A stretch of DNA of 64,000 bases from Paraburkholderia phenoliruptrix (GTDB lineage Bacteria > Pseudomonadota > Gammaproteobacteria > Burkholderiales > Burkholderiaceae): positions 86,984 to 150,983 of the forward strand of contig NZ_CADIKB010000014.1 in assembly GCF_902859825.1 (NCBI RefSeq), given 5' to 3'. How positions within the stretch are numbered: position 1 is the stretch's first letter; each line of letters starts with the position of its first letter. A program made the translations under genes and the position numbers. Positions 19,270-29,208 of the stretch are shown here, one piece after another. Under the pieces are notes generated by a model that did not search any database, had not been told where the DNA came from, and saw nothing but the letters and a program-made list of their open reading frames with translations.

Positions 19270-21684
19270 TTACGCTGCCTTTGTCTGCACTGTTGCTTTT
19301 GTCTTTCCCTGCGACGTGCCGCCATGCGCAGGACGCGGTCCCGCTTCGGGAGCCGCGGCGTCGTCTGCCAGTTGAAGGAAGAGAATCGAAATCTGCGCGC
19401 CTTCGATGACATCGCCCGCTTTCATGCGATTGCGAATGTCGATGCGCGCGCCGTGTTCGTCGACGATCTTCTTGACCATCGCAAGACCCAGGCCCGTGCC
19501 TTTGGCCTTCGTCGTCACGTAGGGCTCGAATGCGCGCGTGAGAATGCGCGTGGGGAAACCCGGACCGTTATCCGACACTGTCAGACGTACCGCGACGCGC
19601 GCCTTGCCTTCCGCGTCGGGGTCTCCGTATTCTACTGTCCTCGTCTCGAGCAGCACACGCGGGCGCTCGACCTCGGCCACCGCGTCCTGCGCATTCTGCA
19701 GCAGGTTGTGGATCACCTGCCGCAATTGCGTCGCATCGCCGCGAATGGCGGGCAGTTCCGAGAGCTCGACCTGAATCGCGCCTTTGCCTTCTTCGATGCC
19801 GTAAAGCGTCAGCACTTCGCTCACCAGATCGTTCAATTGCAGGTGCGCAAGCACGGCCGGCGGCGTGCGCGCGTAGTCGCGGAAATTGTCGACCATCTGC
19901 TTCATCGCGGCGACCTGATTGACGATCGTGGTCGCGCCGCGCTTGAGCACGTCCGCATCCGACGGCGCGAGCTTGTCGGCCAGCTTCATCTGCAGGCGCT
20001 CGGCGGAAAGCTGAATCGGCGTGAGCGGATTCTTGATCTCGTGCGCGAGCCGCCGCGCGACCTCGCCCCACGCGATGGAGCGCTGCGCGGAGATCACGTC
20101 GGAGATGTCGTCGAACACGACCACGTAGCCGGATGTCTGCAGGTCCTGCGCGTCGGGATCGGTGGCGGACACGAGGCGCGCGCCACGCACGAGCAGCGTG
20201 AGCGGCTCGGATTCGCCCGCCACCTGAATCGAAAACTGCTGCTGCCAATGCCCGCCGTCGTCATGAGCGTCGCCGCTGGCCGCTTCGCGGTCCGCAAACG
20301 CCTTGCGCACCATGCCGCCGAATTCGCTCAGCACGCCGATCTTTTCGAGCGCCGAGCCGAGCACCTCCTGGAACTGCTGACGGAAGATGCGCTCGGCGCC
20401 GCGATTCGCGGTGGTGAGCCGGAACTGGCGATCGAACACGAACACGCCCGCCGTCAGGTTCGCAAGAATGCTCTCCAGATAGGCCTTCGAATGCTCGAGC
20501 GCGATGCGGTTGTTTTCGACCGCCGCGCGCGCCTCGGAGAGTTGCCGCGTCATCGCATTGAACGACTGCGTGAGAAAGCCCAGTTCGTCGCGCGATTTGA
20601 TCTCGCGCTTCGGCGTGTAATCGCCCTCGGTGATTTCCTTCGTGCCCTGCGCGAGCAGAAACAGCGGCCGCGCGAGCTGATTGCCGAGCGCAAGCGCGAG
20701 CATCATCGCGATAAAGGTGGCGAGAAAGAGCGCGAGCGTCAGGGTGCCGATGTACATCTTGCGCAAACCGGTACGCCCGAGCGCTTTCTCCTGATACTCG
20801 CGATAGGCGCGCTGCACGGCGTCGGCATTACGCGCGAGCGACTGCGACACCGGCTGCGTCAGTTGCAAAAAACGCTCCGTGGGTTGCAGAAGCGCCGCGT
20901 TCGAATCGGGAATGCGCTGCACGACGCGCAGGCGCAGCGCGCCCTTGCTGCCGTGCGCGTGCGGATCGCCGTCCACTTCGCCTTCAATCGCCGCATAGCC
21001 GCGCCCTCGCGCCTGGTCGATCATCAGCTGGGTGGGCAGGTCGCTCGGCACGAGCGTCGCGAAATTGCCCGACGCCTGCGCGACCACGTGCATGTCGGGC
21101 GTGGCGCCGGACATGCTGCGCGTGGGCTCGACGATGGTCGCGTCCTGCACGCCGAACTGGTCGCGCAGACGCAGCAGCGTGAGCGTCGTGCCGGCGGCGT
21201 CCGCGCTCGCGAGCTGCTCCGACATGAGCCGCGCCTTCGTTTGCAGATCGGACAGCGACGCGTCCAGCATGCCGCGGCCGAGATTGAGGCCGGAGGTGAG
21301 CGCGGTTTCCACGTTCACGTCGAACCACGATTCGATACTGCGCGACACGAACTGATACGAGACCACATAAATGATGCCGCCCGGCACCACCCCGACGAGC
21401 GCCATGAAAAACGCCAGCTTCGCGAGCAGCCGTGTGCCGAACTTGCCCTTGCGCAATCGCGCAATGATGATGACGACGAGCGTCGCCACCACCAGCAGGA
21501 AGATCATCGCGACGACGAGATTCGCGGCATAGAGCCACTGGTAATAGCGGTCGAAGAATTCGGTGTTCGCGCTTGCCGCCGCGAGCAGCACGAGCAGCAG
21601 CACGGCCGTCACCGCGACCGTGGACACCAGCACGCGCACGACGATGCTGCTGACGCTGGTGGCGGAGCGCACTTTATTTAGCAC
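19270..21684 (-). CDS. NtrY-like membrane sensor histidine kinase
   Basis: 804 residues. Four or so N-terminal membrane helices with a periplasmic loop, a HAMP region (LALGNQLARPLFLLAQGTKE), a PAS segment (ANLTAGVFVFDRQFRLTTANRG), HisKA with the phospho-His in RRLAHEIKNPLTPIQLSAERL, and HATPase_c boxes (IHNLLQNAQDA, DNGPGFP, TKAKGTGLGLAMVKKI). NtrY-type kinases control nitrogen, redox or envelope responses; the signal here is unknown. Stop and start of kinase and regulator genes abut. Its start overlaps the DUF4390 gene by 11 bp. Confidence 0.92.
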   Translation of the reverse strand: MLNKVRSATSVSSIVVRVLVSTVAVTAVLLLVLLAAASANTEFFDRYYQWLYAANLVVAMIFLLVVATLVVIIIARLRKGKFGTRLLAKLAFFMALVGVVPGGIIYVVSYQFVSRSIESWFDVNVETALTSGLNLGRGMLDASLSDLQTKARLMSEQLASADAAGTTLTLLRLRDQFGVQDATIVEPTRSMSGATPDMHVVAQASGNFATLVPSDLPTQLMIDQARGRGYAAIEGEVDGDPHAHGSKGALRLRVVQRIPDSNAALLQPTERFLQLTQPVSQSLARNADAVQRAYREYQEKALGRTGLRKMYIGTLTLALFLATFIAMMLALALGNQLARPLFLLAQGTKEITEGDYTPKREIKSRDELGFLTQSFNAMTRQLSEARAAVENNRIALEHSKAYLESILANLTAGVFVFDRQFRLTTANRGAERIFRQQFQEVLGSALEKIGVLSEFGGMVRKAFADREAASGDAHDDGGHWQQQFSIQVAGESEPLTLLVRGARLVSATDPDAQDLQTSGYVVVFDDISDVISAQRSIAWGEVARRLAHEIKNPLTPIQLSAERLQMKLADKLAPSDADVLKRGATTIVNQVAAMKQMVDNFRDYARTPPAVLAHLQLNDLVSEVLTLYGIEEGKGAIQVELSELPAIRGDATQLRQVIHNLLQNAQDAVAEVERPRVLLETRTVEYGDPDAEGKARVAVRLTVSDNGPGFPTRILTRAFEPYVTTKAKGTGLGLAMVKKIVDEHGARIDIRNRMKAGDVIEGAQISILFLQLADDAAAPEAGPRPAHGGTSQGKTKATVQTKAA

Positions 21685-22273
21685 GTTCGGTCACCGTAAA
21701 AGTAAAGCGCTTCCATTCGGAAGCGAGGTTCCAGTCGCGATTGTTCACCGCGTCGATCTGGAACGGCTTGGGCATCAACGCGATGTCGAGCTGCATGCGC
21801 ACCGAGGCGGTGTACGTTTCGCCGACATGCACGTCGTTGCGATCGATCACGTGCCAAGAGGACACATGCTTGATGACCGCGAGCGCGTCCTTGAGCGTGG
21901 AGAAGCCGAGCTGCAACCCGCCGGACGACACACTCGACACCCGATATTCGCGCGTGAGCGGCTGAAACGACAGCCGCAGGCTTTGCGACACGTTGACCGG
22001 CTGCTCGTCGAACCAGTACCAGCGCGGCCGGCTCAGTTCGAAATCTGTCGTGAAGTACAGCGGAATGCCTTTATTGACCGCATCTTCGAGATTGCTGTTC
22101 AACTCAAAGTCGAAACGCGCGTCGAGGCTCCAACCGGTGTTGTCGGCCTGCAGCGAAGCGCGCTGCACGGCGATCGAGTCGGCGTGCGCCGCGCCCGGCA
22201 GCGCAAGCCAGACGGCCAGCGCGACCCAAAGCACGGCGGCGAGCCGAAGCGGGAAGAAGCGTTTGATGGTCAC
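21674..22273 (-). CDS. DUF4390 exported protein
   Basis: 199 residues from a GTG at 22273 whose TGA neighbour is the rsmB stop (GTGA overlap). A signal peptide is clear (KRFFPLRLAAVLWVALAVWL, cleavage near AAHA). The rest matches the DUF4390 pattern, with YFTTDFELSRPRWYWFDE and YRVSSVSSGGLQLGFSTL. Function unknown. Its constant position between rsmB and the NtrY-like kinase, overlapping both, suggests a periplasmic role linked to the sensor. Confidence 0.85.
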   Translation of the reverse strand: MTIKRFFPLRLAAVLWVALAVWLALPGAAHADSIAVQRASLQADNTGWSLDARFDFELNSNLEDAVNKGIPLYFTTDFELSRPRWYWFDEQPVNVSQSLRLSFQPLTREYRVSSVSSGGLQLGFSTLKDALAVIKHVSSWHVIDRNDVHVGETYTASVRMQLDIALMPKPFQIDAVNNRDWNLASEWKRFTFTVTERAK

Positions 22274-23709
22274 CGTTTCTGAAAGCGCGCGTAGAAAAAT
22301 CCGTCGTGGTCTGAGTTCGTGCCGGCGCTGGGCTCAGCGAATTCTCCGGCATGAGAACCGGCCGATGGGTCGGCGGGCGCGCGGGCGACTGAGGGTAAAA
22401 GTTGCCCCGGCGCGTCCAATCGTACCGCATCCTGGTGCTTGTTTCCAAACCACTGCGCCTGCAACTCGCCTTCTTCGGGAAAGATCGAGCACGTAACGTA
22501 GAGCAATTCGCCGCCAGGTTTCACAAGCGGCCAGAGCGCGTCGAGAATGCGCCGCTGTTCCTCGACGAGCGCGGGGATATCGGATGCACGGCGCAACCAG
22601 CGAATGTCCGGATGACGCCGGACGATGCCCGACGCCGAGCACGGCACGTCGGCGAGAATGCGGTCGAACGGCTGGTCGATGTCGTCGTGCCATTTGGACG
22701 GCGCACCGGCGTCGCCAATCCGCACCTCGGCTTCCAGTTTCAGCCGCTGCAGGTTTTCGCCGATGCGCCGCGCGCGCGACACGTCGCTTTCGAGCGCCAC
22801 CAGCTGCAGGTTCGCGAGTTCCAGCAGATGCCCGGTCTTGCCGCCCGGCGCCGCACACGCGTCGAGCACGCGCATGCCGTCACGCACGCCGAGCAGCTGC
22901 GCGGCGAGTTGCGCGCCGGCGTCCTGCACCGAGACCACGCCCTCGTTGAAACCGGGAATACGATCGACCGGCATCGGCGTCGCGAGCTTCACCGCGTATT
23001 CGCCGACTTTGCTCGCCGCAATGTGATGCTGCTCGAGGACGTGCAGATACGCCTCGACCGTCGAATGACGCGCGTTCACGCGCAGCGTGAGCGGACCTTG
23101 CGTGTTGCCGGCCGCGAGCACGTCTTGCCATGCGTCGGGCCATGCGCGTCTCACTGCATCGATCCACCATGTCGGGTAGTTCCAATGCGCGACTTCGTCG
23201 GCTTGCGCTTCTGTCAGCAGCACATCCCTCTCGCGTAGGAAGTTGCGCAGCACGGCGTTGACGAGCCCCTTCGCAAACGAGAATTCGCGGCGCGCCGAAA
23301 TTGCCCTGACCGCCTGGTCGACCACCGTGAACGGCGTGTAGGCGGCGCTCGCTTCGTCGTCGATCAACAGGGCGAGCGCGCAGGCCAGCACATGGCCCAC
23401 GTGCGGCGGCGGTGCCTTCTTGACGAGCCTCGCGATCAGCCACTCGGCCGTGCCGAAACGCCGCATCGTGCGATACGCGATGTCCTGCACCGCGCCGCGC
23501 GCGGCAGCGGCACTGCCCTCGGGCGCGGACACGAACACGGATTGCAGCGCGGCCGGCAACGCCGCGCCCAGACGCACGGCGCCGACGGCCTGCGCGGCGC
23601 AGTCAAGCGCAAAGCCGAGCGACTCCGGCGCGAGATGCAACACGGACAAGCGGGATTCGCGCGGACGCGCCGGCGAGGAAGCAGAACGCGAAGAAGACTT
23701 TGGGATCAT
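22270..23709 (-). CDS. rsmB: 16S rRNA (cytosine-967-C5) methyltransferase
   Basis: 479 residues from the ATG at 23709. An N-terminal NusB-like RNA-binding domain (residues about 15-170), then the Rossmann methyltransferase: SAM motif DACAAPGGKTGHLLEL, DVPCSASGIVRRHPDIRW and TCSIFPEEGE carrying the two conserved cysteines of m5C enzymes. Modifies 16S rRNA in the cytoplasm. Downstream genes overlap it by 4 bp. Confidence 0.95.
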   Translation of the reverse strand: MIPKSSSRSASSPARPRESRLSVLHLAPESLGFALDCAAQAVGAVRLGAALPAALQSVFVSAPEGSAAAARGAVQDIAYRTMRRFGTAEWLIARLVKKAPPPHVGHVLACALALLIDDEASAAYTPFTVVDQAVRAISARREFSFAKGLVNAVLRNFLRERDVLLTEAQADEVAHWNYPTWWIDAVRRAWPDAWQDVLAAGNTQGPLTLRVNARHSTVEAYLHVLEQHHIAASKVGEYAVKLATPMPVDRIPGFNEGVVSVQDAGAQLAAQLLGVRDGMRVLDACAAPGGKTGHLLELANLQLVALESDVSRARRIGENLQRLKLEAEVRIGDAGAPSKWHDDIDQPFDRILADVPCSASGIVRRHPDIRWLRRASDIPALVEEQRRILDALWPLVKPGGELLYVTCSIFPEEGELQAQWFGNKHQDAVRLDAPGQLLPSVARAPADPSAGSHAGEFAEPSAGTNSDHDGFFYARFQKR

Positions 23710-23825
23710 GGGAAGGCAAAGGCAGACCGCGCGGTAGGCACGGCACAATGGACACACATTGTAGCGTGGCGCGGCGCGCGGGCCGCCGGCAGGCCTGGGC
23801 AGCCGGTGCAGGCCGGTTTCGGCAA

Positions 23826-23854
23826 ACAAAAAGGCGAGTCCGAAGACCCGCCTT
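23826..23854 (-). terminator. Intrinsic terminator after htpX
   Basis: On the minus strand AAGGCGGGTC-TTCG-GACTCGCCTT (10-bp stem with one G-T pair, UUCG tetraloop) followed by TTTTTGTTTG; it lies 33 bp after the htpX stop and before rsmB. It suggests rsmB and the genes after it have their own promoter. Confidence 0.8.
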
Positions 23855-23886
23855 GACCCGACGCTTAGGCAGCCGCGCGCCTGCGC

Positions 23887-24744
23887 TTATTCGAAGCGCC
23901 CGGTGCGCGCCATTTCCATCAAACGCGCGATGCGTTCTTCCGTCGCCGGGTGCGTTGAAAACAGATTGGCGATGCCGCCGCCCGACAGCGGGTTCATGAT
24001 CATCATCTGCGCGGTGGCGGGATGCTGTTCCGCCGCGGGGAACGGAATACCGCTCGCATAGCGATGAATCTTGTCGAGCGCCGAGGCGAGCGCCTGCGGG
24101 TCGCCGGAAATCTGCGCGCCGCCGCGATCCGCCTCGAATTCGCGCGCGCGCGAAATCGCCATCTGGATGAGCGCGCCGGCGATCGGCGCGAGCAGCGCAA
24201 CGGCAATGCCCGCAATCGGATTCGCCGGCCGCCCGTTTTCGTCGCGGCCGCCGAAGAACATCGCGAAGTTCGCGAGCGCGGAAATCGCCCCGGCCATGGT
24301 GGCCGATATCGTCGAAATCAGAATGTCGCGATGCTTCACGTGCGCGAGTTCGTGCGCCATGACGCCGCGCATTTCGCGCTCGGACAGCACGCGCAAAATG
24401 CCGGTGGTCGCGGCAACCGCCGCATGCTCCGGATTGCGGCCGGTGGCAAAGGCGTTCGGCGCGTCTTCGTTGATCAGATACACGCGCGGCATCGGCAAGC
24501 CGGCCCGCGTGGACAGCTCACGCACCATGCGATAGAACTGCGGCGCGCTGGTTTCGTCGACTTCCTGCGCGTTGTACATGCGCAAGACCATTTTGTCCGA
24601 GAACCAGTACGAGAAAAAATTCATCCCGAGCGCAATGACGAGCGCGATCGTCATGCCGCGCGAGCCGCCTATCACTCCGCCGATCACGATGAAAAGGGCC
24701 GTGATCGCGGCCATCAACATCGCGGTTTTGACCCAATTGAACAT
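23887..24744 (-). CDS. htpX: Membrane metalloprotease HtpX
   Basis: 285 residues from the ATG at 24744, which has AAGGAG 8 bases upstream; the GTG at 24753 lies too close to that site. Two N-terminal and two central membrane helices, zinc motif HELAHVKH, and the third ligand in [10 protein letters not shown]. HtpX degrades damaged inner-membrane proteins with FtsH and is typically under CpxR or heat control. Confidence 0.96.
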   Translation of the reverse strand: MFNWVKTAMLMAAITALFIVIGGVIGGSRGMTIALVIALGMNFFSYWFSDKMVLRMYNAQEVDETSAPQFYRMVRELSTRAGLPMPRVYLINEDAPNAFATGRNPEHAAVAATTGILRVLSEREMRGVMAHELAHVKHRDILISTISATMAGAISALANFAMFFGGRDENGRPANPIAGIAVALLAPIAGALIQMAISRAREFEADRGGAQISGDPQALASALDKIHRYASGIPFPAAEQHPATAQMMIMNPLSGGGIANLFSTHPATEERIARLMEMARTGRFE

Positions 24745-24848
24745 GTCTGCCACTCCTTGCCCTAACGCGGGGTTTATCTCTGTGCCGCATCATCGCGGCG
24801 CCCGATTGTAAGCGAAATGTTAGATATGGGCGCGCACGGAAAATTCAA

Positions 24849-25490
24849 TCATCTTGATGCGGTGGCGAGCTTGATCCCCAAGCCGACAAAGGCGCTGCCG
24901 ACGCCGCGGTCGAGCCACTTCTTCACCGAGGGCTTGCCGGAGAAGCGCTGCGTCACACTGCCGGCGATCCACGCGACGAAGCTGTTCCAGATCATGCTCA
25001 TCACCACGAACACCGCGCCGAGCGTGAGAAAGGCGAGCGCCTTCTGCTCCGTGCCCGCGGCCACGAACTGCGGGAAAAACGACACGAAGAAGAGCACGAC
25101 CTTCGGGTTCAGCACATTGGTCCAGAAGCCTTGCAAGAAAAGCTGACGCAGCGACTTGGGCGCGCCGGCCGCGCGTGCTTCGCCGCGGGCTTCGTCGGCG
25201 GCAGGCTTCGCGAAAATGAGGCGCACGCCCAGATAAATCAGATAGATCGCGCCCACGAACTTGATGACCGTGAATGCCGTGGCCGACGCCGCGAGCAGCG
25301 CCGTCAGGCCAAACGCGCAAGCCAGTGAGTGCACGCAGCAGCCCGCCGAAATGCCGAGCGCGGACATGAGCCCGGCGCCGCGGCCCTGCGCGACGCTACG
25401 CCCGACGATATAAGCCGTATCCGGCCCGGGCGTGACATTCAGCAGGAAAACGGCAACGACGAAAAACTCGAAATGGGTGATGCCGAACAT
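24849..25490 (-). CDS. LysE/RhtB-family amino-acid exporter
   Basis: 213 residues with about six membrane helices; the family opening NVTPGPDTAYIVGRSVAQGR and the core GISAGCCVHSLACAFGL and WTNVLNPKVVLFFVSFFPQF are diagnostic. Members export amino acids such as homoserine, threonine or leucine; the substrate is not predictable. Starts with GAGGA before the ATG, between fmt and htpX. Confidence 0.9.
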   Translation of the reverse strand: MFGITHFEFFVVAVFLLNVTPGPDTAYIVGRSVAQGRGAGLMSALGISAGCCVHSLACAFGLTALLAASATAFTVIKFVGAIYLIYLGVRLIFAKPAADEARGEARAAGAPKSLRQLFLQGFWTNVLNPKVVLFFVSFFPQFVAAGTEQKALAFLTLGAVFVVMSMIWNSFVAWIAGSVTQRFSGKPSVKKWLDRGVGSAFVGLGIKLATASR

Positions 25491-25603
25491 GGGAATCCTC
25501 GAAAAACTGGCTGCGCAACGAGAATTCTAACGCGCGGCGCGCGCCCGGCGGGGGCCGCTCGCCATCGGCCGAACGGACGATGGCGGAGCGCCGCCGCCCC
25601 GTG

Positions 25604-26590
25604 TTAATTTGCCGCCGGAAGTTGGAAACGCTGCCCCGGCGCGAGCGCAAAGCCGGCCAGGAATTCGCGCACCGGCAGACGTTTGCCGCCGGGTTTTTGC
25701 AGTTGCGTGAGACGCAGCGCGCCTTCGCCGCAGGCCACGAGCACACCTTCGGGAGAAACGCTGATGAGCGTGCCGGGCGCCGCGGTGCTTTTCACGACTT
25801 CCGCGGAAGCGGCCCAGATCTTGATCGCCGTGCCGTCCTCAAGGGTCGCCACGCCGCCCGGAAACGGGTCGAATGCGCGCACCTGACGCGCCAGCGCCGC
25901 GGCCGGGCGGCGCCAGTCGAGCGCGGCTTCGTGCTTGCCGATTTTCTCGGCGTAGGTCACGCCGTCGGCGGGTTGCGGTGTAGCGCTCAGCTTGCCGCTG
26001 CGTTCCAGCTCGGCGAGTGCCTCGACGATCAGCCTTGCGCCGTCTTGCGCCAAGCGGTCGTGCAAGCTGGCGGTGGTGTCGTCGGCGGAAATGGGCGTGC
26101 GCGTTTCGGAGATCATGGCGCCCGTGTCGAGGCCGGCGTCCATCTGCATGAGGGTAATGCCGGTTTCGGCGTCGCCTGCCTCGATCGCGCGGTGAATCGG
26201 CGCCGCGCCGCGCCAGCGCGGCAACAGCGACGCGTGAATGTTGATGCAGCCGAACGGCGCGATATCGAGCACTTCCTGCGGCAGGATAAGGCCGTAAGCG
26301 GCCACCACCATCACGTCGTGCGGCGTGGCGCGCAACTGCTCGATGGCAGCCGCGGCCTCGCCCGGATACTTGCCCGCGCGGCGCAGCGACGGCGGCTGCG
26401 CGACAGCGAGCCCGTGCTCCACGGCGTAGCGCTTCACGGGGCTCGCCTGCAACTTCATGCCGCGCCCCGCCGGCCGGTCGGGCTGCGTGAGCACGAGCGG
26501 CACAGGAAAACCGGCACCGTGGATGGCGGCCAGCGCAGCCGAGGCGAATTCCGGCGTACCGGCGAAGACAACGCGCAACGAATGACTCAT
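25604..26590 (-). CDS. fmt: Methionyl-tRNA formyltransferase
   Basis: 328 residues. Formyl-transfer domain with [11 protein letters not shown] at the N terminus, the [16 protein letters not shown] motif (catalytic Asn/His and SLLP) and [17 protein letters not shown], then the C-terminal OB-like domain. It formylates initiator Met-tRNA with 10-formyl-THF. Lies 37 bp downstream of def, which removes the formyl group after initiation. Confidence 0.97.
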   Translation of the reverse strand: MSHSLRVVFAGTPEFASAALAAIHGAGFPVPLVLTQPDRPAGRGMKLQASPVKRYAVEHGLAVAQPPSLRRAGKYPGEAAAAIEQLRATPHDVMVVAAYGLILPQEVLDIAPFGCINIHASLLPRWRGAAPIHRAIEAGDAETGITLMQMDAGLDTGAMISETRTPISADDTTASLHDRLAQDGARLIVEALAELERSGKLSATPQPADGVTYAEKIGKHEAALDWRRPAAALARQVRAFDPFPGGVATLEDGTAIKIWAASAEVVKSTAAPGTLISVSPEGVLVACGEGALRLTQLQKPGGKRLPVREFLAGFALAPGQRFQLPAAN

Positions 26591-26627
26591 GAGCGGGAGA
26601 GGCGGCGGGTATCGGAACAGGCGCGCA

Positions 26628-27131
26628 TCACATTGCGTGGGCGAGCTTCTTCATCTTGCTCTTGATGCGCGTCTGCTTGAGCGGCGACAGATATTCGACG
26701 AACACGCGGCCCATCAGGTGATCCATCTCGTGCTGAATGCACACGGCGAGCAAGCCCTCGCAGTCCAGCTCGAACGTTTCGCCCTTCTCGTTCAGCGCGC
26801 GCACGCGCACTTTCTCCGCGCGCTCCACATTGTCGTAAATGCCGGGCACCGAGAGACAGCCCTCTTCCGACAGCTTTTTCTCGTCGCTCGACCAGATGAT
26901 TTCCGGGTTGATGAAAGCGAGCAGCTGATCGTGCGCGTCCGATACGTCGATCACGATCACGCGCTCGTGCACGTCGACCTGGGTGGCCGCGAGGCCGACG
27001 CCCGGCGCCGCGTACATGGTCTCCGCCATATCCGCGACGAGGCGGCGGATACGGTCGTTGACCTCTTCAACCGGCTTCGCAACCTTGTGCAGCCGTTTGT
27101 CCGGGTAATTGAGGATGTTCAGTAAGGCCAT
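26628..27131 (-). CDS. def: Peptide deformylase
   Basis: 167 residues from the ATG at 27131. Motif 1 GVGLAATQ, motif 2 EEGCLSVPG with metal ligand Cys92, motif 3 QHEMDH with His134, Glu135 and His138. Removes the N-formyl group of nascent proteins. Heads the def-fmt-lysE-htpX block; divergent from dprA with 242 bp between them. Confidence 0.97.
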   Translation of the reverse strand: MALLNILNYPDKRLHKVAKPVEEVNDRIRRLVADMAETMYAAPGVGLAATQVDVHERVIVIDVSDAHDQLLAFINPEIIWSSDEKKLSEEGCLSVPGIYDNVERAEKVRVRALNEKGETFELDCEGLLAVCIQHEMDHLMGRVFVEYLSPLKQTRIKSKMKKLAHAM

Positions 27132-27373
27132 GATTTCGAGTGTGATTTTCGGCGCCGCTGACCGCGGGAAGGCTCGCGTTGGCCATTCGGCCAGGTTGTG
27201 GGCCCGTCGCAATACGCACACGATAGATGCTGTCGAACCGGTTCGATTCAACGCGCCCCGCGCGCAGACGACGAGCCCGCGCGGGTGGGCGCGGCGCTAC
27301 CGTTATTTCGGATGATGAAAATTTTAGCATGGCGCCCGCCTGCCCGCTGGCCCTGCAGGAGGATCGACCCGCA

Positions 27374-28720
27374 ATGCACACCTTGCCTTCAACGGAATTG
27401 GAACTTGCCGCGTGGCTGCGGCTCTCTCTCGCGCCGGGACTCAAACCCGCGGCGCTGCGCCTCTTGCTGAGCGCCTTCGGCCTCCCCGCGGCGATTTTGC
27501 AGCAGGAGCATGAAACGCTCGCCGCGATTGCTGGCGAGGCCGCGGCGCGCGCGGCGCTGGCTCCCACCGGCCCTGAATTCGACGCCCAGCTCGACGCGGT
27601 GATCGCCTGGCGGGAACTGCCCGGCAATCAGATCGTGACGCTCGACGACCCGGCTTACCCGCCCGCGCTCCTGACCATGCCCGACCCGCCGCCGCTGCTA
27701 TATATAAAGGGGCGGCTCGAGCTGCTGCACAGGCGTGCGGTCGCGCTGGTAGGCAGCCGCAGCGCGACGCCGCAAGGTCTGGAAGATGCGGAGCGCTTCG
27801 CGCGCACGATTTCCACGGCAGGCGTGACCGTCGTGTCGGGACTCGCGCAAGGAATCGACGGCGCGGCGCATCGCGGCGGACTCGACGGTATCGGCAGTAC
27901 GGTCGCGGTAATCGGCACGGGCGCGGATCTCGTCTATCCGTCCGCGCATCACGCGCTCGCAAGGCAGATTGCCGCGCAAGGCGCCATTCTGTCGGAATGG
28001 CCGCTCGGCACGCCGGCGCGCGCCGCCAACTTCCCGCAGCGCAACCGGCTGATCGCCGGGCTGGTCAGCGGCGTGCTGATTGTCGAGGCGGCCATGCGCT
28101 CGGGCTCGCTCATCACCGCGCGGCTCGCCAACGAGATGGGCCGCGACATCTTTGCGTTACCCGGCTCGATCCACGCGCCGCTGTCGCGCGGGTGTCATCG
28201 AATGATCAAGCAGGGGGCAAAGCTCGTCGAGACGCCTGACGAGGTGCTGGAGGAACTCGGGTTTGCGAAAGCAGCGCCGATTTCCGCGCCTGCGTCGCCT
28301 CCCGGGGCGGGCATTCGTGGGCAAAGGGGCGGGACTGGCGCGTTAGCCGATGCGGTGTTCTCCACGCCCGACGATGCGTCTCACAAGGTGTCTGACAGCG
28401 CGTCAAACAGAGAGCCTGACAGCGCATCGGCACGCTCGGCGGCCAGCGCCGACAAATACGCTGACACGGCTACTTACGCGTCGGCGGAATCCCGCCCGGC
28501 AGCCACCAGAACGCACGGCTCACACGCGCCCGCCCCGTCCGACCCCGACGCGCAGCGCCTCCTGGCCGCGCTCGGCCACGCGCCCACCAGCCTTGAAATT
28601 CTTGCAACGCGCACCGAGATGGACTACGCGATCCTGCAGACGACGCTATTGCAGCTCGAACTGGCCGGCCACATCAGCGCCCTGCCCGGCGGCCGCTATA
28701 CGCGGGCGAGCCACAGCTAA
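27374..28720 (+). CDS. dprA: DNA-processing protein DprA with an extended linker
   Basis: 448 residues from the ATG at 27374 (AGGAGG 11 bases upstream). N-terminal SAM-like region, the Rossmann DprA/Smf core (VALVGSRSATPQGLEDAERFA, VVSGLAQGIDGAAHRG, AMRSGSLITARLANEMGRDIFALPG) and a C-terminal winged-helix (LLAALGHAPTSLEILATRTEM). About 100 residues between core and winged helix are low-complexity Ala/Ser/Thr, longer than usual. DprA loads RecA on incoming single-stranded DNA in natural transformation. Confidence 0.93.
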   Translation: MHTLPSTELELAAWLRLSLAPGLKPAALRLLLSAFGLPAAILQQEHETLAAIAGEAAARAALAPTGPEFDAQLDAVIAWRELPGNQIVTLDDPAYPPALLTMPDPPPLLYIKGRLELLHRRAVALVGSRSATPQGLEDAERFARTISTAGVTVVSGLAQGIDGAAHRGGLDGIGSTVAVIGTGADLVYPSAHHALARQIAAQGAILSEWPLGTPARAANFPQRNRLIAGLVSGVLIVEAAMRSGSLITARLANEMGRDIFALPGSIHAPLSRGCHRMIKQGAKLVETPDEVLEELGFAKAAPISAPASPPGAGIRGQRGGTGALADAVFSTPDDASHKVSDSASNREPDSASARSAASADKYADTATYASAESRPAATRTHGSHAPAPSDPDAQRLLAALGHAPTSLEILATRTEMDYAILQTTLLQLELAGHISALPGGRYTRASHS

Positions 28721-28830
28721 GGCGCGAGGGCGGCTCGAGCGCGGCTCGGCGCTCCCGGCTCGACCACTGTCGCAGACCGGCCATGCTACATTCGCGCCAA
28801 AGCATTCGATCAAGCAACTGAGGAACCACC

Positions 28831-29208
28831 ATGCCCGCGCTGAATCTCGACACCGACCAAGACCGGATCGCCGAGCGCGTCAACGAGCCCGACACGCTGT
28901 TCGTCGCCTGCCTGTGCGCGGAGTGGTGCGGAACCTGTCGCGAGTACCGCGAGGCATTCGACAAGCTGGCCGAGCGGCATCCCGACATCTGTTTCGCATG
29001 GATCGACATCGAAACGCATGCAGATCGATTCGACGATCTGGACGTCGAGAATTTTCCGACCATCCTGATCGAAGACTCAGTAACGACACGCTTTTTCGGC
29101 ACTGTTTTGCCGCAGGCAGCTATCGTCGAGCGGATGTTGTCGGACCTGACCGCGCTGCCGGGCGTGGTCGGCGCGCCGAAGTTGCGGCCGGCGCTGGCGG
29201 CCGCGTGA
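28831..29208 (+). CDS. Thioredoxin-like protein
   Basis: 125 residues. Thioredoxin fold with the redox motif WCGTC (Cys33, Cys36), the cis-Pro in NFPTILI and an acidic body. No signal peptide, so cytoplasmic. GAGGA precedes the ATG. The extra C-terminal segment is short. Partner unknown; it sits alone between dprA and topB. Confidence 0.88.
   Translation: MPALNLDTDQDRIAERVNEPDTLFVACLCAEWCGTCREYREAFDKLAERHPDICFAWIDIETHADRFDDLDVENFPTILIEDSVTTRFFGTVLPQAAIVERMLSDLTALPGVVGAPKLRPALAAA

Noticed and set aside
18637..21681. 1014-codon open frame on the plus strand
   Set aside because: Antisense shadow of the NtrY-like kinase and its regulator; His/Arg-rich with no domain. Typical of GC-rich coding DNA.
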